Counted from the stretch's first letter, positions 16,556 to 24,977 are shown. The stretch: DNA of 64,000 bases from Streptomyces sp. CC0208 (GCF_003443735.1 NZ_CP031969.1:8370001-8434000); one strand, 5' to 3'. The notes: generated by a model not told the origin, from the letters alone. A program made the numbers and translations.

Positions 16556-16613
16556 GGCCGCCACCCCGTACGCTGACGGGTTCGCCCCGCGCATCCGTCG
16601 AGAGGAACAGCCC

Positions 16614-17429
16614 GTGAGCGACTGGCAGTTGACCAGGACCTTCCGCAGCAGCTCCGGTGAGGTCCGCTGGGACAGCCTCGGAGATCCCGGCCGCCACCCG
16701 GTCGTTCTCCTCCACGGCACGCCCGTCTCCTCCTACGTGTGGCGTGCCGTGGCCCGTGCCCTCTCCCGCCGCCACCACGTGTTCGTGTGGGACATGCCCG
16801 GCTACGGGACCTCGGAGAAGTCCGCGGGCCAGGACGTCTCCCTGGCCGCCCAGGGCAGGGTCTTCACCGAGCTCCTGGCGCACTGGGAGCTGGCCGAACC
16901 CCGGGTCGTGGCCCACGACTTCGGCGGTGCCGTGGCCCTGCGGGCCCATCTGCTGCACGGCGCCCGCTACCACTCGCTCGCCCTGGTCGACCCGGTCGCG
17001 CTGGCCCCCTGGGGAACGCCGTTCTTCCGGCTCGTCGGCAAGAACTCCGAGGTCTTCGACCAACTCCCGCCCGCCCTGCACCGGGCCCTCGTCCGCGAGT
17101 ACGTCAGCTCGGCCAGCAGCCCCGGCCTGCACCCCGCCGTCCACGACCGGCTCGTCGAACCCTGGCTCGGCGCCACCGGCCAGGCCGCCTTCTACCGCCA
17201 GATCGCCCAGGCCGACCAGCGTTACACCGACGAAGTGCAGGACCGGTACGGCGAGATCACCATCCCGACCCTGGTGTGCTGGGGCGAGGACGACACCTGG
17301 ATCCCCGTCGACAAGGGGCACGAACTCGTCGCCCGCATCCCGGGCGCACGCCTCGCACTCATCCCCGGCGCAGGACACCTGGTCCAGGAGGACGCACCCG
17401 CCGCACTCCTGGCGGCCCTGCTCGACTAG
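16614..17429 (+). CDS. Alpha/beta hydrolase with aspartate nucleophile motif
   Basis: The product has 271 residues. HGTPVSSYVWR is the oxyanion-hole segment, and the nucleophile elbow AHDFGGAVA puts Asp102 where esterases have Ser. The acid is in WGEDDTW and the catalytic histidine in GAGHLVQED. Asp nucleophiles are known in haloalkane dehalogenases and epoxide hydrolases. GTG at 16614 follows GAGAGGAA. It lies 58 bases behind ssuD on the same strand, so it is probably part of the sulfur operon. Its end overlaps the convergent dehydrogenase by four bases. Confidence 0.82.
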   Translation: MSDWQLTRTFRSSSGEVRWDSLGDPGRHPVVLLHGTPVSSYVWRAVARALSRRHHVFVWDMPGYGTSEKSAGQDVSLAAQGRVFTELLAHWELAEPRVVAHDFGGAVALRAHLLHGARYHSLALVDPVALAPWGTPFFRLVGKNSEVFDQLPPALHRALVREYVSSASSPGLHPAVHDRLVEPWLGATGQAAFYRQIAQADQRYTDEVQDRYGEITIPTLVCWGEDDTWIPVDKGHELVARIPGARLALIPGAGHLVQEDAPAALLAALLD

Positions 17430-18472
17430 ATCTCCGCCAGGGCGTCCAGATGCGCGCGGCGCACCTGTGCCGTCTGCCCCTGCACCAGCAGGAACATCCC
17501 CTCGCGGAACAGCCGTTGGGCCGTACCGTCGAGGCCCATGGCCCGGCCGCCCCCGGCCACCACGGCAGCCGTCGTGGCGGCGCGCATCAGGTCGTACGAC
17601 CGCGTCTTGAGCGCGAGCCGTTCCGTGACGCGCTCGTACGGGACGGGGTGCTCGGCGAGGTGGTACACCTGCCCGCGCACCTCGTCGAGAGGGCCGCGCA
17701 GGGCAGCCGCGGTCTCCCGCTCGCCGGCGTCCTCCAGTACCTGGAGGGCCGCGTACGCCACCCCGAAGACGGCGGGGGAGGCGTTGGTGTTGCGGGGCTG
17801 GTCCACCAGCGCGAACTCCTCCTGGGGAGTGCGCAGCACCACGGCGTCATCGGGCAGCCACAGGCCGTCCAGGGACAGGGAGACCGTCCGGGCGGCGGTG
17901 AGCGCGGCGAGCCGCATCGGCTCCGACGCCCGCAGGCCGGGCTGCTCGCGTGCCTCCGCGAACGCGAACACCACCTCGTCCGCCTCGCTCACCCCGGCCA
18001 GCAGCATCACATCGTTCAGGCCCCAGCCCGTGTACCAGGGCACCCTCCCGTCGAACCGCCAGCCGCCCCGCTCGGCCGTCGCCCGCACCGGCACCCGCGG
18101 AAACGCGCGGACGTGCGCGAACGCGATCCCGGCCAGCAACTCACCGGTCGCCAGCGGCCCGAGCAGCCGCTCCCGCACCGGCAGGGCGGACTGCGCGAGC
18201 AACCGCACCGGCGAGTGGTGCTGCGTCTGCACGAACCAGGTGGAGCAGCACGCCCCGGCCAGGATCTCCTGCACCTCCCGCGCCACCGCGTCCGGAGCGC
18301 CCGCACCGCCGTACTCCTTCGGCGCGCTCACTCCGAGCAGACCCGAGCGCCTGATGGCGTTGAGGTGACTCGCGGGCACGCCCTCCTGATCGACGCGCGC
18401 CGCGTGCGGGGCGAGGAGGTCGTCCGCGAGGGCGCGGGCGGTGGGGAGGAGCGGGTGCGGTGCGGTGGTCAT
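17426..18472 (-). CDS. Acyl-CoA dehydrogenase family protein
   Basis: The product has 348 residues. GVSAPKEYGGAGAP, GACCSTWFVQTQHHSPVRLLA and WRFDGRVPWYTGWGLNDVMLLAG follow the acyl-CoA dehydrogenase order (N-terminal helices, beta domain, C-terminal helices). The C-terminal helical bundle ends with RLFREGMFLLVQGQTAQVR. The usual catalytic Glu motif is not obvious, so it may be another flavin monooxygenase of the DszC type. ATG at 18472 is chosen over an upstream frame that is not protein-like. It is divergent from the YCII gene. Confidence 0.8.
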   Translation of the reverse strand: MTTAPHPLLPTARALADDLLAPHAARVDQEGVPASHLNAIRRSGLLGVSAPKEYGGAGAPDAVAREVQEILAGACCSTWFVQTQHHSPVRLLAQSALPVRERLLGPLATGELLAGIAFAHVRAFPRVPVRATAERGGWRFDGRVPWYTGWGLNDVMLLAGVSEADEVVFAFAEAREQPGLRASEPMRLAALTAARTVSLSLDGLWLPDDAVVLRTPQEEFALVDQPRNTNASPAVFGVAYAALQVLEDAGERETAAALRGPLDEVRGQVYHLAEHPVPYERVTERLALKTRSYDLMRAATTAAVVAGGGRAMGLDGTAQRLFREGMFLLVQGQTAQVRRAHLDALAEI

Positions 18473-18504
18473 GGCGAAGATTCTCCCGGTCCCGTCGCGC
18501 GCGG

Positions 18505-18530
18505 TGTCGATCCGGGGGTGTGCCGTTCGT
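18505..18530 (+). promoter_or_regulatory. Candidate ECF42-type promoter before the YCII gene
   Basis: TGTCGA at 18505-18510 is followed after 17 bases by CGT at 18528-18530. As I recall, promoters of ECF42 sigma factors have TGTCGA at -35 and CG(A/T)C at -10. The fourth -10 base here is G. The gene downstream is the DGPF partner of an ECF42 sigma factor, so the match makes biological sense. Confidence 0.5.
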
Positions 18531-18566
18531 GTAGGAGGTGAGACGGACTCACAGGAGGAGATGGAC

Positions 18567-18923
18567 ATGCAGTACTACCTGCTCAACGTCATGCAGCCCG
18601 GCTGGGACGAGGTGCCCGCCCCCGAGGAGCTGGCCGAGATCGGCAAGCGGCTCGACGCCTTCCACCAGGAGCTGCGCGAGGCCGGGGCCTGGGTCTTCGC
18701 CGGGGGACTGCACAACCCCGACTCCTCGACCGTGCTGCGGCCCCGCGACGGCGACGTGCTCATCACCGACGGCCCGTACGCCGAGGGCAAGGAACAGCTC
18801 GGCGGCCTGTGCATCGTGAAGGCGCCCGACCTGGACGCGGCCCTGGAGTGGGGGCGCAAGGCGGCCCTGGCCACCACCCTGCCCATCGAGGTACGCCCCT
18901 TCCAGCACCAGTCCGAGGACTGA
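18567..18923 (+). CDS. YCII-related / DGPF-domain protein
   Basis: The product has 118 residues. The YCII fold begins MQYYLLNVMQPGWDE, the defining DGPY motif is ITDGPYAEGKEQLGG, and VEVRPFQ-like IEVRPFQHQ closes the domain. DGPF proteins are genetically coupled to ECF42 sigma factors, and their enzymatic role is uncertain. ATG at 18567 suits the AGGAGG box better than the ATG at 18561. Its stop overlaps the sigma gene start (TGATG), implying translational coupling. Confidence 0.9.
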   Translation: MQYYLLNVMQPGWDEVPAPEELAEIGKRLDAFHQELREAGAWVFAGGLHNPDSSTVLRPRDGDVLITDGPYAEGKEQLGGLCIVKAPDLDAALEWGRKAALATTLPIEVRPFQHQSED

Positions 18924-20092
18924 TGACCCTGGACATCGAGGGCGTCTTCCGCGAGGAGTACGGCCGTGCGGTCGCCGTCCTCGTACGCTTCCTCGGCGAC
19001 ATCGACCTCGCCGAGGAAGCGGTCCAGGACGCCTTCACCACGGCCGTGCGGCGCTGGCCCGAGACCGGTGTGCCGCCGAGCCCGGCCGGCTGGATCATCA
19101 CCACCGCCCGCAACGCCGCGATCGACCGGCTGCGCCGCGAGTCCACCAGGCAGGCCCGCCACGCCGAGGCCGCCCTGCTGCACGCCCCCGACGCACCGCC
19201 CGAGGAGGGCCCCGTGCGCGACGAACGGCTCCGCCTCGTCTTCACCTGCTGCCACCCCGCACTCGCCCCGCAGGCCCGGGTCGCCCTCACCCTCCGGCTG
19301 CTCGGCGGCCTCACCACCGGGCAGATCGCCCGTGCCTTCCTGGTCCCCGAGCCGACGATGGCCCAGCGTCTCGTCCGCGCCAAGGCCAAGATCCGCGACG
19401 CCCGCATCCCCTACCGCGTCCCCCGCGACGCCGACCTCCCCGACCGGCTCAACGGAGTGCTCGCGGTCGTCTACCTCGTCTTCAACGAGGGCTACGGCGG
19501 CACACCCGAACTGTGCGCCGAAGCCGTCCGCCTGGGCCGGCTGCTGACCGAGCTGATGCCGGACGAGCCCGAGGCCACCGGACTGCTCGCCCTGATGCTG
19601 CTCATCGAGTCCCGCCGGGCCGCCCGCACCGACGACCGCGGCGAACTCGTACCGCTGTCCGAGCAGGACCCGGCCCGCTGGGACCGCGCGCTCGTCGCCG
19701 AGGGACAGTCACTCGTACGGCGGTGTCTGCGCCGGAACCAGCCGGGGCAGTACCAGATCCAGGCGGCCATCCAGGCCGTGCACAGCGACGCGCCCACCGA
19801 CTGGGGACAGGTCCGCCGGCTGTACGACCAGCTCATGGCCGTGGCGCCCAGCCCAGTCGTGGCCCTGAACCGGGCGGTCGCCGTGGCCGAGACCGAGGGA
19901 CCCGCGCGGGCCCTCGCCCTGGTGGACGCGCTGGACCTGGACGGCTACCACGTCCTCCACGCGGTCCGGGCCGACCTGCTGCGCCGCCTCGGACGCGACA
20001 CGGAAGCCGCGGACGCCTACGCGAAGGCGGCGGAACTCACCGAGAACCCGGCGGAGCGCACCTATCTCGAGCACCGTCGCCGGTCGCTGTGA
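18923..20092 (+). CDS. ECF42-group RNA polymerase sigma factor with C-terminal TPR-like domain
   Basis: The product has 389 residues. Sigma region 2 spans about 6-75 (FREEYGRAVAVLVRFLGD, EEAVQDAFTTAVRRWP, NAAIDRLRR). Region 4 lies near 105-160 (TLRLLGGLTTGQIARAFLVPEPTMAQRL). The long C-terminus (DUF6596 and TPR-like, with VVYLVFNEGYGGT and VALNRAVAVAE) replaces an anti-sigma factor and is required for activity in ECF42 proteins. It is coupled to the DGPF gene upstream. A TPR-driven rather than anti-sigma-driven control is known for the group. Confidence 0.92.
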   Translation: MTLDIEGVFREEYGRAVAVLVRFLGDIDLAEEAVQDAFTTAVRRWPETGVPPSPAGWIITTARNAAIDRLRRESTRQARHAEAALLHAPDAPPEEGPVRDERLRLVFTCCHPALAPQARVALTLRLLGGLTTGQIARAFLVPEPTMAQRLVRAKAKIRDARIPYRVPRDADLPDRLNGVLAVVYLVFNEGYGGTPELCAEAVRLGRLLTELMPDEPEATGLLALMLLIESRRAARTDDRGELVPLSEQDPARWDRALVAEGQSLVRRCLRRNQPGQYQIQAAIQAVHSDAPTDWGQVRRLYDQLMAVAPSPVVALNRAVAVAETEGPARALALVDALDLDGYHVLHAVRADLLRRLGRDTEAADAYAKAAELTENPAERTYLEHRRRSL

Positions 20093-20212
20093 CCCCCGTC
20101 GCGCAAAGTACCGGCCGCGGCCCGGAATTTACCCGACCGGGAAAAGGTTGCAATATACATCTGACCGTCGAGACCCAGGCCGCAAGGCCCGCGCACCCCC
20201 AGCGAGGCATCC
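20093..20212 (+). promoter_or_regulatory. A/T-rich interval with TATACA before the aldehyde dehydrogenase gene
   Basis: TATACA at 20154-20159 is a good -10 candidate. A TTTACC at 20128-20133 is 20 bases upstream, which is longer than ideal. The GTG start at 20213 follows a weak GCGAGG. Confidence 0.35.
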
Positions 20213-21535
20213 GTGAACCACCCCGTCCCCGAGCAGCCCGCCGACGTCGTCGCCCGACTGCGCGCCACCTTCCGCAGCGGCCGCACCAAGCCCGTCGAGT
20301 GGCGTACGACCCAGCTGCGCCGCCTGCGCGAGCTGCTCACGGAGAACGGCACAGAGCTGGCCGCCGCCCTCCACGCCGACCTGGGCAAGAGCTCCACCGA
20401 GGCCTTCCGTACCGAGATCGACTTCACCGTCCGCGAGATCGACCACACCCTGGACCACCTCGCCGACTGGCTGCGCCCCGAGTCCGCCCCGGTCCCGGCC
20501 CACCTCGGCGCCGACGCGAGCGCCTGGACGCAGTACGACCCCCTCGGCGTCGTGCTCGTCATCGCCCCGTGGAACTACCCGGCCCAGCTGCTGCTCGCCC
20601 CGGTGGTCGGCGCCCTCGCCGCGGGCAACGCGGTGGTCGCCAAGCCGAGCGAACTGGCCCCGGCCACCTCCGCCGCCGTGGCCCGGCTGCTCCCCGCCTA
20701 CCTGGACACCGACGCGGTGGCCGTCGTCGAGGGCGGCATCCCCGAGACCACCGCCCTGCTCGCCGAGCGCTTCGACCACATCTTCTACACCGGCAACGGC
20801 ACGGTCGGCCGCGTCGTCCTGCGCGCCGCCGCCGAGCACCTGACCCCGGTCACCCTCGAACTGGGCGGCAAGTCCCCGGCGTTCGTCGACCGCGACGCCG
20901 ACCTCACCGTCGTCGCCGACCGCCTGGCCCGCGGCAAGTTCCTCAACGCCGGGCAGACCTGCGTCGCCCCCGACTACGTCCTGACCGACCCGGAGACGGC
21001 TTCCGCCCTGGAGCCCCTGCTGAAGGACGCCGTCGACGCGCTGTACGGCAGCGACCCCGCCGACTCCGGCGAGTACGGCCGCATCATCAACGAACGGCAC
21101 TTCGACCGGCTCACCGGACTCCTGGACTCGGGCCGCACGGTCGTGGGCGGCACGAGCGACCGTACGACCAAGTACATCGCGCCCACCGTCCTCGCCGATG
21201 TGGACCCCGAGTCCCCGGTGATGCAGGAGGAGATCTTCGGCCCGATCCTGCCGATCGTGACCGTGCCCGGCCTCGACGAGGCCATCGACTTCATCACCGA
21301 CCGGGACAAGCCCCTGGCCCTGTACGTCTTCACCGACTCCGACACGACACGGCGCCGCATCGCCGACGAGACCTCCTCCGGCGGCCTCGGCTACGGCCTG
21401 CCCCTCGCCCATCTCACCGTCTCCGACCTGCCGTTCGGCGGGGTCGGGGAGAGCGGCATGGGCAACTACCACGGCCGCTACTCCATCGAGACCTTCAGCC
21501 ACCGCAAGGCGATCCTGGAGAAGCCGCTCGGCTAG
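20213..21535 (+). CDS. NAD(P)+-dependent aldehyde dehydrogenase, class 3-like
   Basis: The product has 440 residues, the shorter length of class 3 enzymes. WNYPAQLLLAPVVGALAAGNAVVAK is split here into its core WNYPAQLLL and GNAVVAKPSE segments. The general-base glutamate is in LELGGKSPAFV and the catalytic cysteine in NAGQTCVAPDY. LPFGGVGESGMGNYHG is the C-terminal substrate-gate motif. It oxidises fatty or aromatic aldehydes to acids. It lies upstream of the cyclodipeptide synthase on the same strand with a 176-base gap, so cotranscription is possible but not shown. Confidence 0.9.
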   Translation: MNHPVPEQPADVVARLRATFRSGRTKPVEWRTTQLRRLRELLTENGTELAAALHADLGKSSTEAFRTEIDFTVREIDHTLDHLADWLRPESAPVPAHLGADASAWTQYDPLGVVLVIAPWNYPAQLLLAPVVGALAAGNAVVAKPSELAPATSAAVARLLPAYLDTDAVAVVEGGIPETTALLAERFDHIFYTGNGTVGRVVLRAAAEHLTPVTLELGGKSPAFVDRDADLTVVADRLARGKFLNAGQTCVAPDYVLTDPETASALEPLLKDAVDALYGSDPADSGEYGRIINERHFDRLTGLLDSGRTVVGGTSDRTTKYIAPTVLADVDPESPVMQEEIFGPILPIVTVPGLDEAIDFITDRDKPLALYVFTDSDTTRRRIADETSSGGLGYGLPLAHLTVSDLPFGGVGESGMGNYHGRYSIETFSHRKAILEKPLG

Positions 21536-21711
21536 TCGCCCCACGCAGTGCGAGGCGCGGCACGGCCCGGCAGGCTCCCGAGACCCTGCTGGGCCATCTG
21601 CGCGAGTTCCGCATCGACGGGCCGACAGGGCCACCGGCTGCTTCTAGTGTCGATGGCGACGACCGGACAACCAACGGCGCACGGACCGCGCGCAGGACGG
21701 GGGACGTATCG

Positions 21712-22452
21712 ATGCACGACTGGGCGATGCCGGCGGCCTGGGCCCCCTCGACCGAAGCCCGCTCGGGGGACGGCTTCCTCGCCACCCCCTTCTCCGAGCG
21801 CTGCGCCGGCCTCGTCGACGCCGGACACCACGTGTTCCTCGGAATCAGCCCCGGCAACGGCTACTTCTCCGAGGACCGGCTCCTCGCGCTGCTGCGCTGG
21901 GCCGCCGCCCGCTTCACCCGGATCGAGATCGCCCACCCCGACACCGACACCGTCGCCTGCACCTACCTCGGCCGCGGCTACGAACCCCGGCACGCCCGCG
22001 CCCGCGCTCACCGCGACGTACGCCAGACCGCCAACCGGATCTCCCGCGCCGTGACCAGCGCGCGGATCGAACCGCCGCGGCTGCGTGTCGCGCGGTTCTC
22101 CGACTTCTACGACACCCCGGCCTACCGCACCGCTCTCGAGCGCGTCACCCGCGCGCACCGGGAGCAGCCCGCGTTCCGCACCACCCACACCCGCATGGTC
22201 ACCGGCGTCCTGCGCACCACGATGCCCGCCGACTGGACCCCGAGCGCCGGCCAACTGGCCGCCGGCGCGGAGTACTTGGACCGCGAACTGCCCTTCCTCC
22301 TCGACACCCCGGCCATCCTCGGGGTACCGGCGTCGGTCTTCGCCTACCGCGCCACCCCGGCCCTCGCCGGTTTCCTCTACGGCCCGGACGCGCCGCTCCC
22401 GGCCGTCGAGACGCAGGGATTCGTCACCGTGGAACCTCTCCCGGCGACGTGA
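21712..22452 (+). CDS. tRNA-dependent cyclodipeptide synthase
   Basis: The product has 246 residues. HHVFLGISPGNGYFS carries the nucleophilic Ser46 and Asn49. YLDRELPFLLDTPAILGVP holds Tyr188 and Glu192, and SVFAYR holds Tyr212. Tyr188-Glu192-Tyr212 keep the same spacing as AlbC residues 178-182-202. The enzyme takes two aminoacyl-tRNAs, forms an aminoacyl-enzyme on Ser46 and releases a 2,5-diketopiperazine. Asn at position 49 points to the NYQ-type subfamily. No AlbA/AlbB-type oxidase, P450 or methyltransferase lies next to it. ATG at 21712 follows GGGGGA. A TAGTGT at 21644 could be its -10 box. Confidence 0.92.
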   Translation: MHDWAMPAAWAPSTEARSGDGFLATPFSERCAGLVDAGHHVFLGISPGNGYFSEDRLLALLRWAAARFTRIEIAHPDTDTVACTYLGRGYEPRHARARAHRDVRQTANRISRAVTSARIEPPRLRVARFSDFYDTPAYRTALERVTRAHREQPAFRTTHTRMVTGVLRTTMPADWTPSAGQLAAGAEYLDRELPFLLDTPAILGVPASVFAYRATPALAGFLYGPDAPLPAVETQGFVTVEPLPAT

Positions 22453-22539
22453 CCGCCCACCCGCCCGGGCTCCTCGGGACCGTATCCGGCAAGCTCGGTG
22501 CCCGACAGAACATCCGCACCCCCGCAGGGAGTTGACGTC

Positions 22540-23424
22540 ATGACCGACAAGCTCACCGTGAGCGTCCTGGGCACCGGCATCATGGGTGCCGCGATGGCCC
22601 GCAACCTCGCCCGCGCAGGACACACCGTCCGCGCCTGGAACCGCAGCGAGGCCAAGGCGCGGCCGCTGGCCGCGGACGGCGTCGAGATCGCCGCCAGCCC
22701 CGCCGAGGCCGTGCGCGGCGCCGGTGTCGTCCTGACCATGCTGTACGACGGCCCCGCGGCCCTGGACGTCATGCGCCAGGCCGCCGAGGGACTCCGCCCG
22801 GGCGTCGCCTGGGTGCAGTCGACCACCGCCGGCGTCGAGGCGATCGCCGACCTGGCCGCCTTCGCCCGCGAGCACGGGCTGGTCTTCTTCGACGCGCCCG
22901 TCCTGGGTACCCGACAGCCCGCCGAGGCCGGCCAGCTGCTGGTCCTCGCGGCCGGACCGGTCGAGGGGCGCGGCGCCGTGAGCCCCGTCCTCGACGCGGT
23001 CGGCGCCCGCACGGTGTGGACCGGCGAGGACGGTGCCGAGGGCAGCGCGACCCGGCTGAAGCTGGTCGCCAACAGCTGGGTGCTCGCGGTGACCAACGCG
23101 GCCGGAGAGGCCCTCGCCCTCGCGAAGGCCCTCGGTGTGGACCCGCAGGGCTTCTTCGACGCCATCGACGGCGGCCCCCTCGACATGGGCTATCTGCGGG
23201 CCAAGTCGGGGCTGATCCTCGACGACCGGTTGTCACCGGCCCAGTTCGCGGTCTCCACCGCCGCCAAGGACGCCCGGCTGATCGTCGAGGCCGGTGAGCG
23301 GGGCGGGGTGCGCCTGGACGTGGCCGCCGCGAGCGCCGAGCGGTTCGAACGCGCAGCCGCCCAGGGCCACGGCGACGAGGACATGGCCGCCGCCTATTTC
23401 GCGAGCTTCGACGAGAAGGCCTGA
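22540..23424 (+). CDS. NAD(P)-dependent beta-hydroxyacid dehydrogenase family protein
   Basis: The product has 294 residues. The Rossmann loop is VSVLGTGIMGAAMARNLARAG. FFDAPVLGTRQPAEAGQLLVLAAG is the substrate-loop region, and the catalytic lysine sits in KLVANSW. The C-terminal all-alpha domain ends with AKDARLIVEAGE. Relatives include 3-hydroxyisobutyrate and tartronate semialdehyde dehydrogenases and imine-reductase-like proteins. ATG at 22540 follows GCAGGGAG. It lies 87 bases behind the cyclodipeptide synthase. A role in the same pathway is possible but untested. Confidence 0.88.
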   Translation: MTDKLTVSVLGTGIMGAAMARNLARAGHTVRAWNRSEAKARPLAADGVEIAASPAEAVRGAGVVLTMLYDGPAALDVMRQAAEGLRPGVAWVQSTTAGVEAIADLAAFAREHGLVFFDAPVLGTRQPAEAGQLLVLAAGPVEGRGAVSPVLDAVGARTVWTGEDGAEGSATRLKLVANSWVLAVTNAAGEALALAKALGVDPQGFFDAIDGGPLDMGYLRAKSGLILDDRLSPAQFAVSTAAKDARLIVEAGERGGVRLDVAAASAERFERAAAQGHGDEDMAAAYFASFDEKA

Positions 23425-23463
23425 CCCCGACACCGCAACACCCGACCCCGAGGAGGACCCCGC

Positions 23464-23886
23464 ATGTCCAAGCCCCCGCTGCCGCCCGAGGCCGTCGACC
23501 TGCTGCGCCGCCCCAACCCCTGCGTGATGGCCACCCTGCGCTCCGACGGAACGCCGGTGTCGACCCCCACCTGGTACCTCTGGGAGGACGGCCGTGTCCT
23601 GATCAACCTGGACGAGGGCCGCATCCGGCTGAAGCACCTGCGCCGCGACCCCCGTGTCACGCTCACCGTCCTGGACGGCGACAACTGGTACACGCACATC
23701 ACGCTCATCGGCCGCGTGATCGAGACGTACGCGGACGAGGACCTCGCCGACATCGACCGCCTCTCCATCCACTACGGCGGCCGTCCCTATCCGAACCGGG
23801 TCCGGGGCCGCGTGAGCGCCTGGATCGAGGTCGAGCGCTGGCACGGCTGGGGCGAGATGAAGGACAACGACCAGGCCTCCGGCTGA
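23464..23886 (+). CDS. PPOX-class (split-barrel) F420-dependent oxidoreductase family protein
   Basis: The product has 140 residues in one split barrel. ATLRSDGTPVSTPTWYLWEDG starts the barrel and RIRLKHLRRDPRVTLTVLD gives the K-x-L-R-R-D-P pattern of FDOR-B proteins, which bind F420 or flavin through that lysine region. WIEVERWHGWGEM closes the fold. The substrate is unknown. ATG at 23464 follows GAGGAGG, 39 bases after the dehydrogenase gene, so cotranscription is likely. Confidence 0.85.
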   Translation: MSKPPLPPEAVDLLRRPNPCVMATLRSDGTPVSTPTWYLWEDGRVLINLDEGRIRLKHLRRDPRVTLTVLDGDNWYTHITLIGRVIETYADEDLADIDRLSIHYGGRPYPNRVRGRVSAWIEVERWHGWGEMKDNDQASG

Positions 23887-23904
23887 CGGCACGACGGTGG
23901 GGGA

Positions 23905-23933
23905 GGGTGAGGGCACCGACCGGGCCCTCACCC
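23905..23933. terminator. Hairpin between convergent split-barrel and IclR genes
   Basis: GGGTGAGGGC at 23905-23914 pairs with GCCCTCACCC at 23924-23933 around a nine-base loop. It lies between two convergent stop codons, so it can terminate both transcripts. Confidence 0.7.
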
Positions 23934-23957
23934 TCTCGCGCGCCCGCGTCCCGTGCG

Positions 23958-24752
23958 TCAGGCGTCACTGCTCAGGGGGTGGCTGAAGCCCTGGTCGGAG
24001 ATGAGGCGGGCACCCTCGGCGAGCTCCGTGGCGAAGCGCTCGACGGCCTCGTAGGGGAAGCGGTGGCTGGGGCCGCTCAGGGAAAGGGAGGCGACGATCC
24101 TGCCGATGCGGCCCGTGACCGGGACCGCCACCGCGGTGAGCCCCTCGTCGAACTCGCTGCTGCTGACGGCGTAGCCGCGCTCGGCCGCCTCCGTGACCCA
24201 CGCCCGCAGCCGCTCGACCTGTGCCTCGCCCTGCGGTGAGGCGGCCGCGACCCGGCGCAGGAAGGCCTCTGAGGCGCCCCGCAGCAGGATCTTCGAGGAG
24301 GCGCCGGCCCACAGCGGCTGCTCGTCGCCGACGTCGACGACATGGCGCAGCGGATGCGGACTCTCCTCGTGGGCGACGCAGATGCGGTGGACACCCCGGG
24401 CGACGAACAGGTTGACGGTCTCGCCGAGCCGGTCCGCGAGCTCACGCATGACCTTCCGGGTCTCCTGCGGCACCTCCCACTGGCCGCGCGCGAGATACGC
24501 CCAGCGCCACAGCGCGGGCCCCGCGGTGTAACCCGACGGGTGCGAGCCCAGCAGGCCGGTCTCCTCCAGCGTCTGCACCAGCCGCAGCGCGGTCGTCTTG
24601 GCGAGCCCGGTCGCGCCGGTGATCTCCCGCAGAGTGATCACCGGCCGGTCCGCGCTGAGGAGGGCGAGGATGTCGAAGGCCCGCCGCACACTGCGCACCC
24701 CGCCCACGTGCTGGTCGGCGTCGCCCCCCGCCGACGTCTGTCCGTCGCTCAC
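23958..24752 (-). CDS. IclR-family transcriptional regulator
   Basis: The product has 264 residues. The N-terminal winged helix is VRSVRRAFDILALLSADRP through ITLREITGATGLAKTTALRLVQTLEETG. The effector domain has RICVAHEESPHPLRHVVDVGDEQPL and FDEGLTAVAVPVTG, the usual ligand pocket segments. GTG at 24752 with GGGAGGCAGCGG before it sets the start. It is divergent from the dehydroshikimate dehydratase gene, with a palindrome in between, so it probably controls that catabolic operon. Confidence 0.9.
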   Translation of the reverse strand: MSDGQTSAGGDADQHVGGVRSVRRAFDILALLSADRPVITLREITGATGLAKTTALRLVQTLEETGLLGSHPSGYTAGPALWRWAYLARGQWEVPQETRKVMRELADRLGETVNLFVARGVHRICVAHEESPHPLRHVVDVGDEQPLWAGASSKILLRGASEAFLRRVAAASPQGEAQVERLRAWVTEAAERGYAVSSSEFDEGLTAVAVPVTGRIGRIVASLSLSGPSHRFPYEAVERFATELAEGARLISDQGFSHPLSSDA

Positions 24753-24886
24753 CCGCTGCCTCCCGTACGGTCCCCACGGCCCTCGGCCGATGCTGCTGCC
24801 TCCGACCGTAGTCCGCTCTGCGGACCGAGAAAACCGACCGCGCCCTTGGATGGAGGAGGTGTGGGCACCTAGGCTGACCGCACAGT

Positions 24887-24912
24887 GGACCAGTTGGACC
24901 ATCTGCTGGTCC
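24887..24912. promoter_or_regulatory. GGACCAG-N12-CTGGTCC inverted repeat, candidate IclR operator
   Basis: GGACCAG (24887-24893) and CTGGTCC (24906-24912) are perfect inverted copies. The symmetry continues outward as CAGT and ACTG with one extra base. A third TTGGACC lies in the spacer. The site is in the divergent interval, 66 bases before the dehydratase ATG. Confidence 0.6.
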
Positions 24913-24977
24913 TACTGACATCTTCTCCGTGACCGCCGGACGGGCCGGGAAGACCTGGATCGACCTCAGGAGCGAGC

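Noticed and set aside
20213..23886. Complete albonoursin-type gene cluster
   Set aside because: No AlbA/AlbB-like cyclodipeptide oxidase pair is present; the neighbouring enzymes belong to other families.
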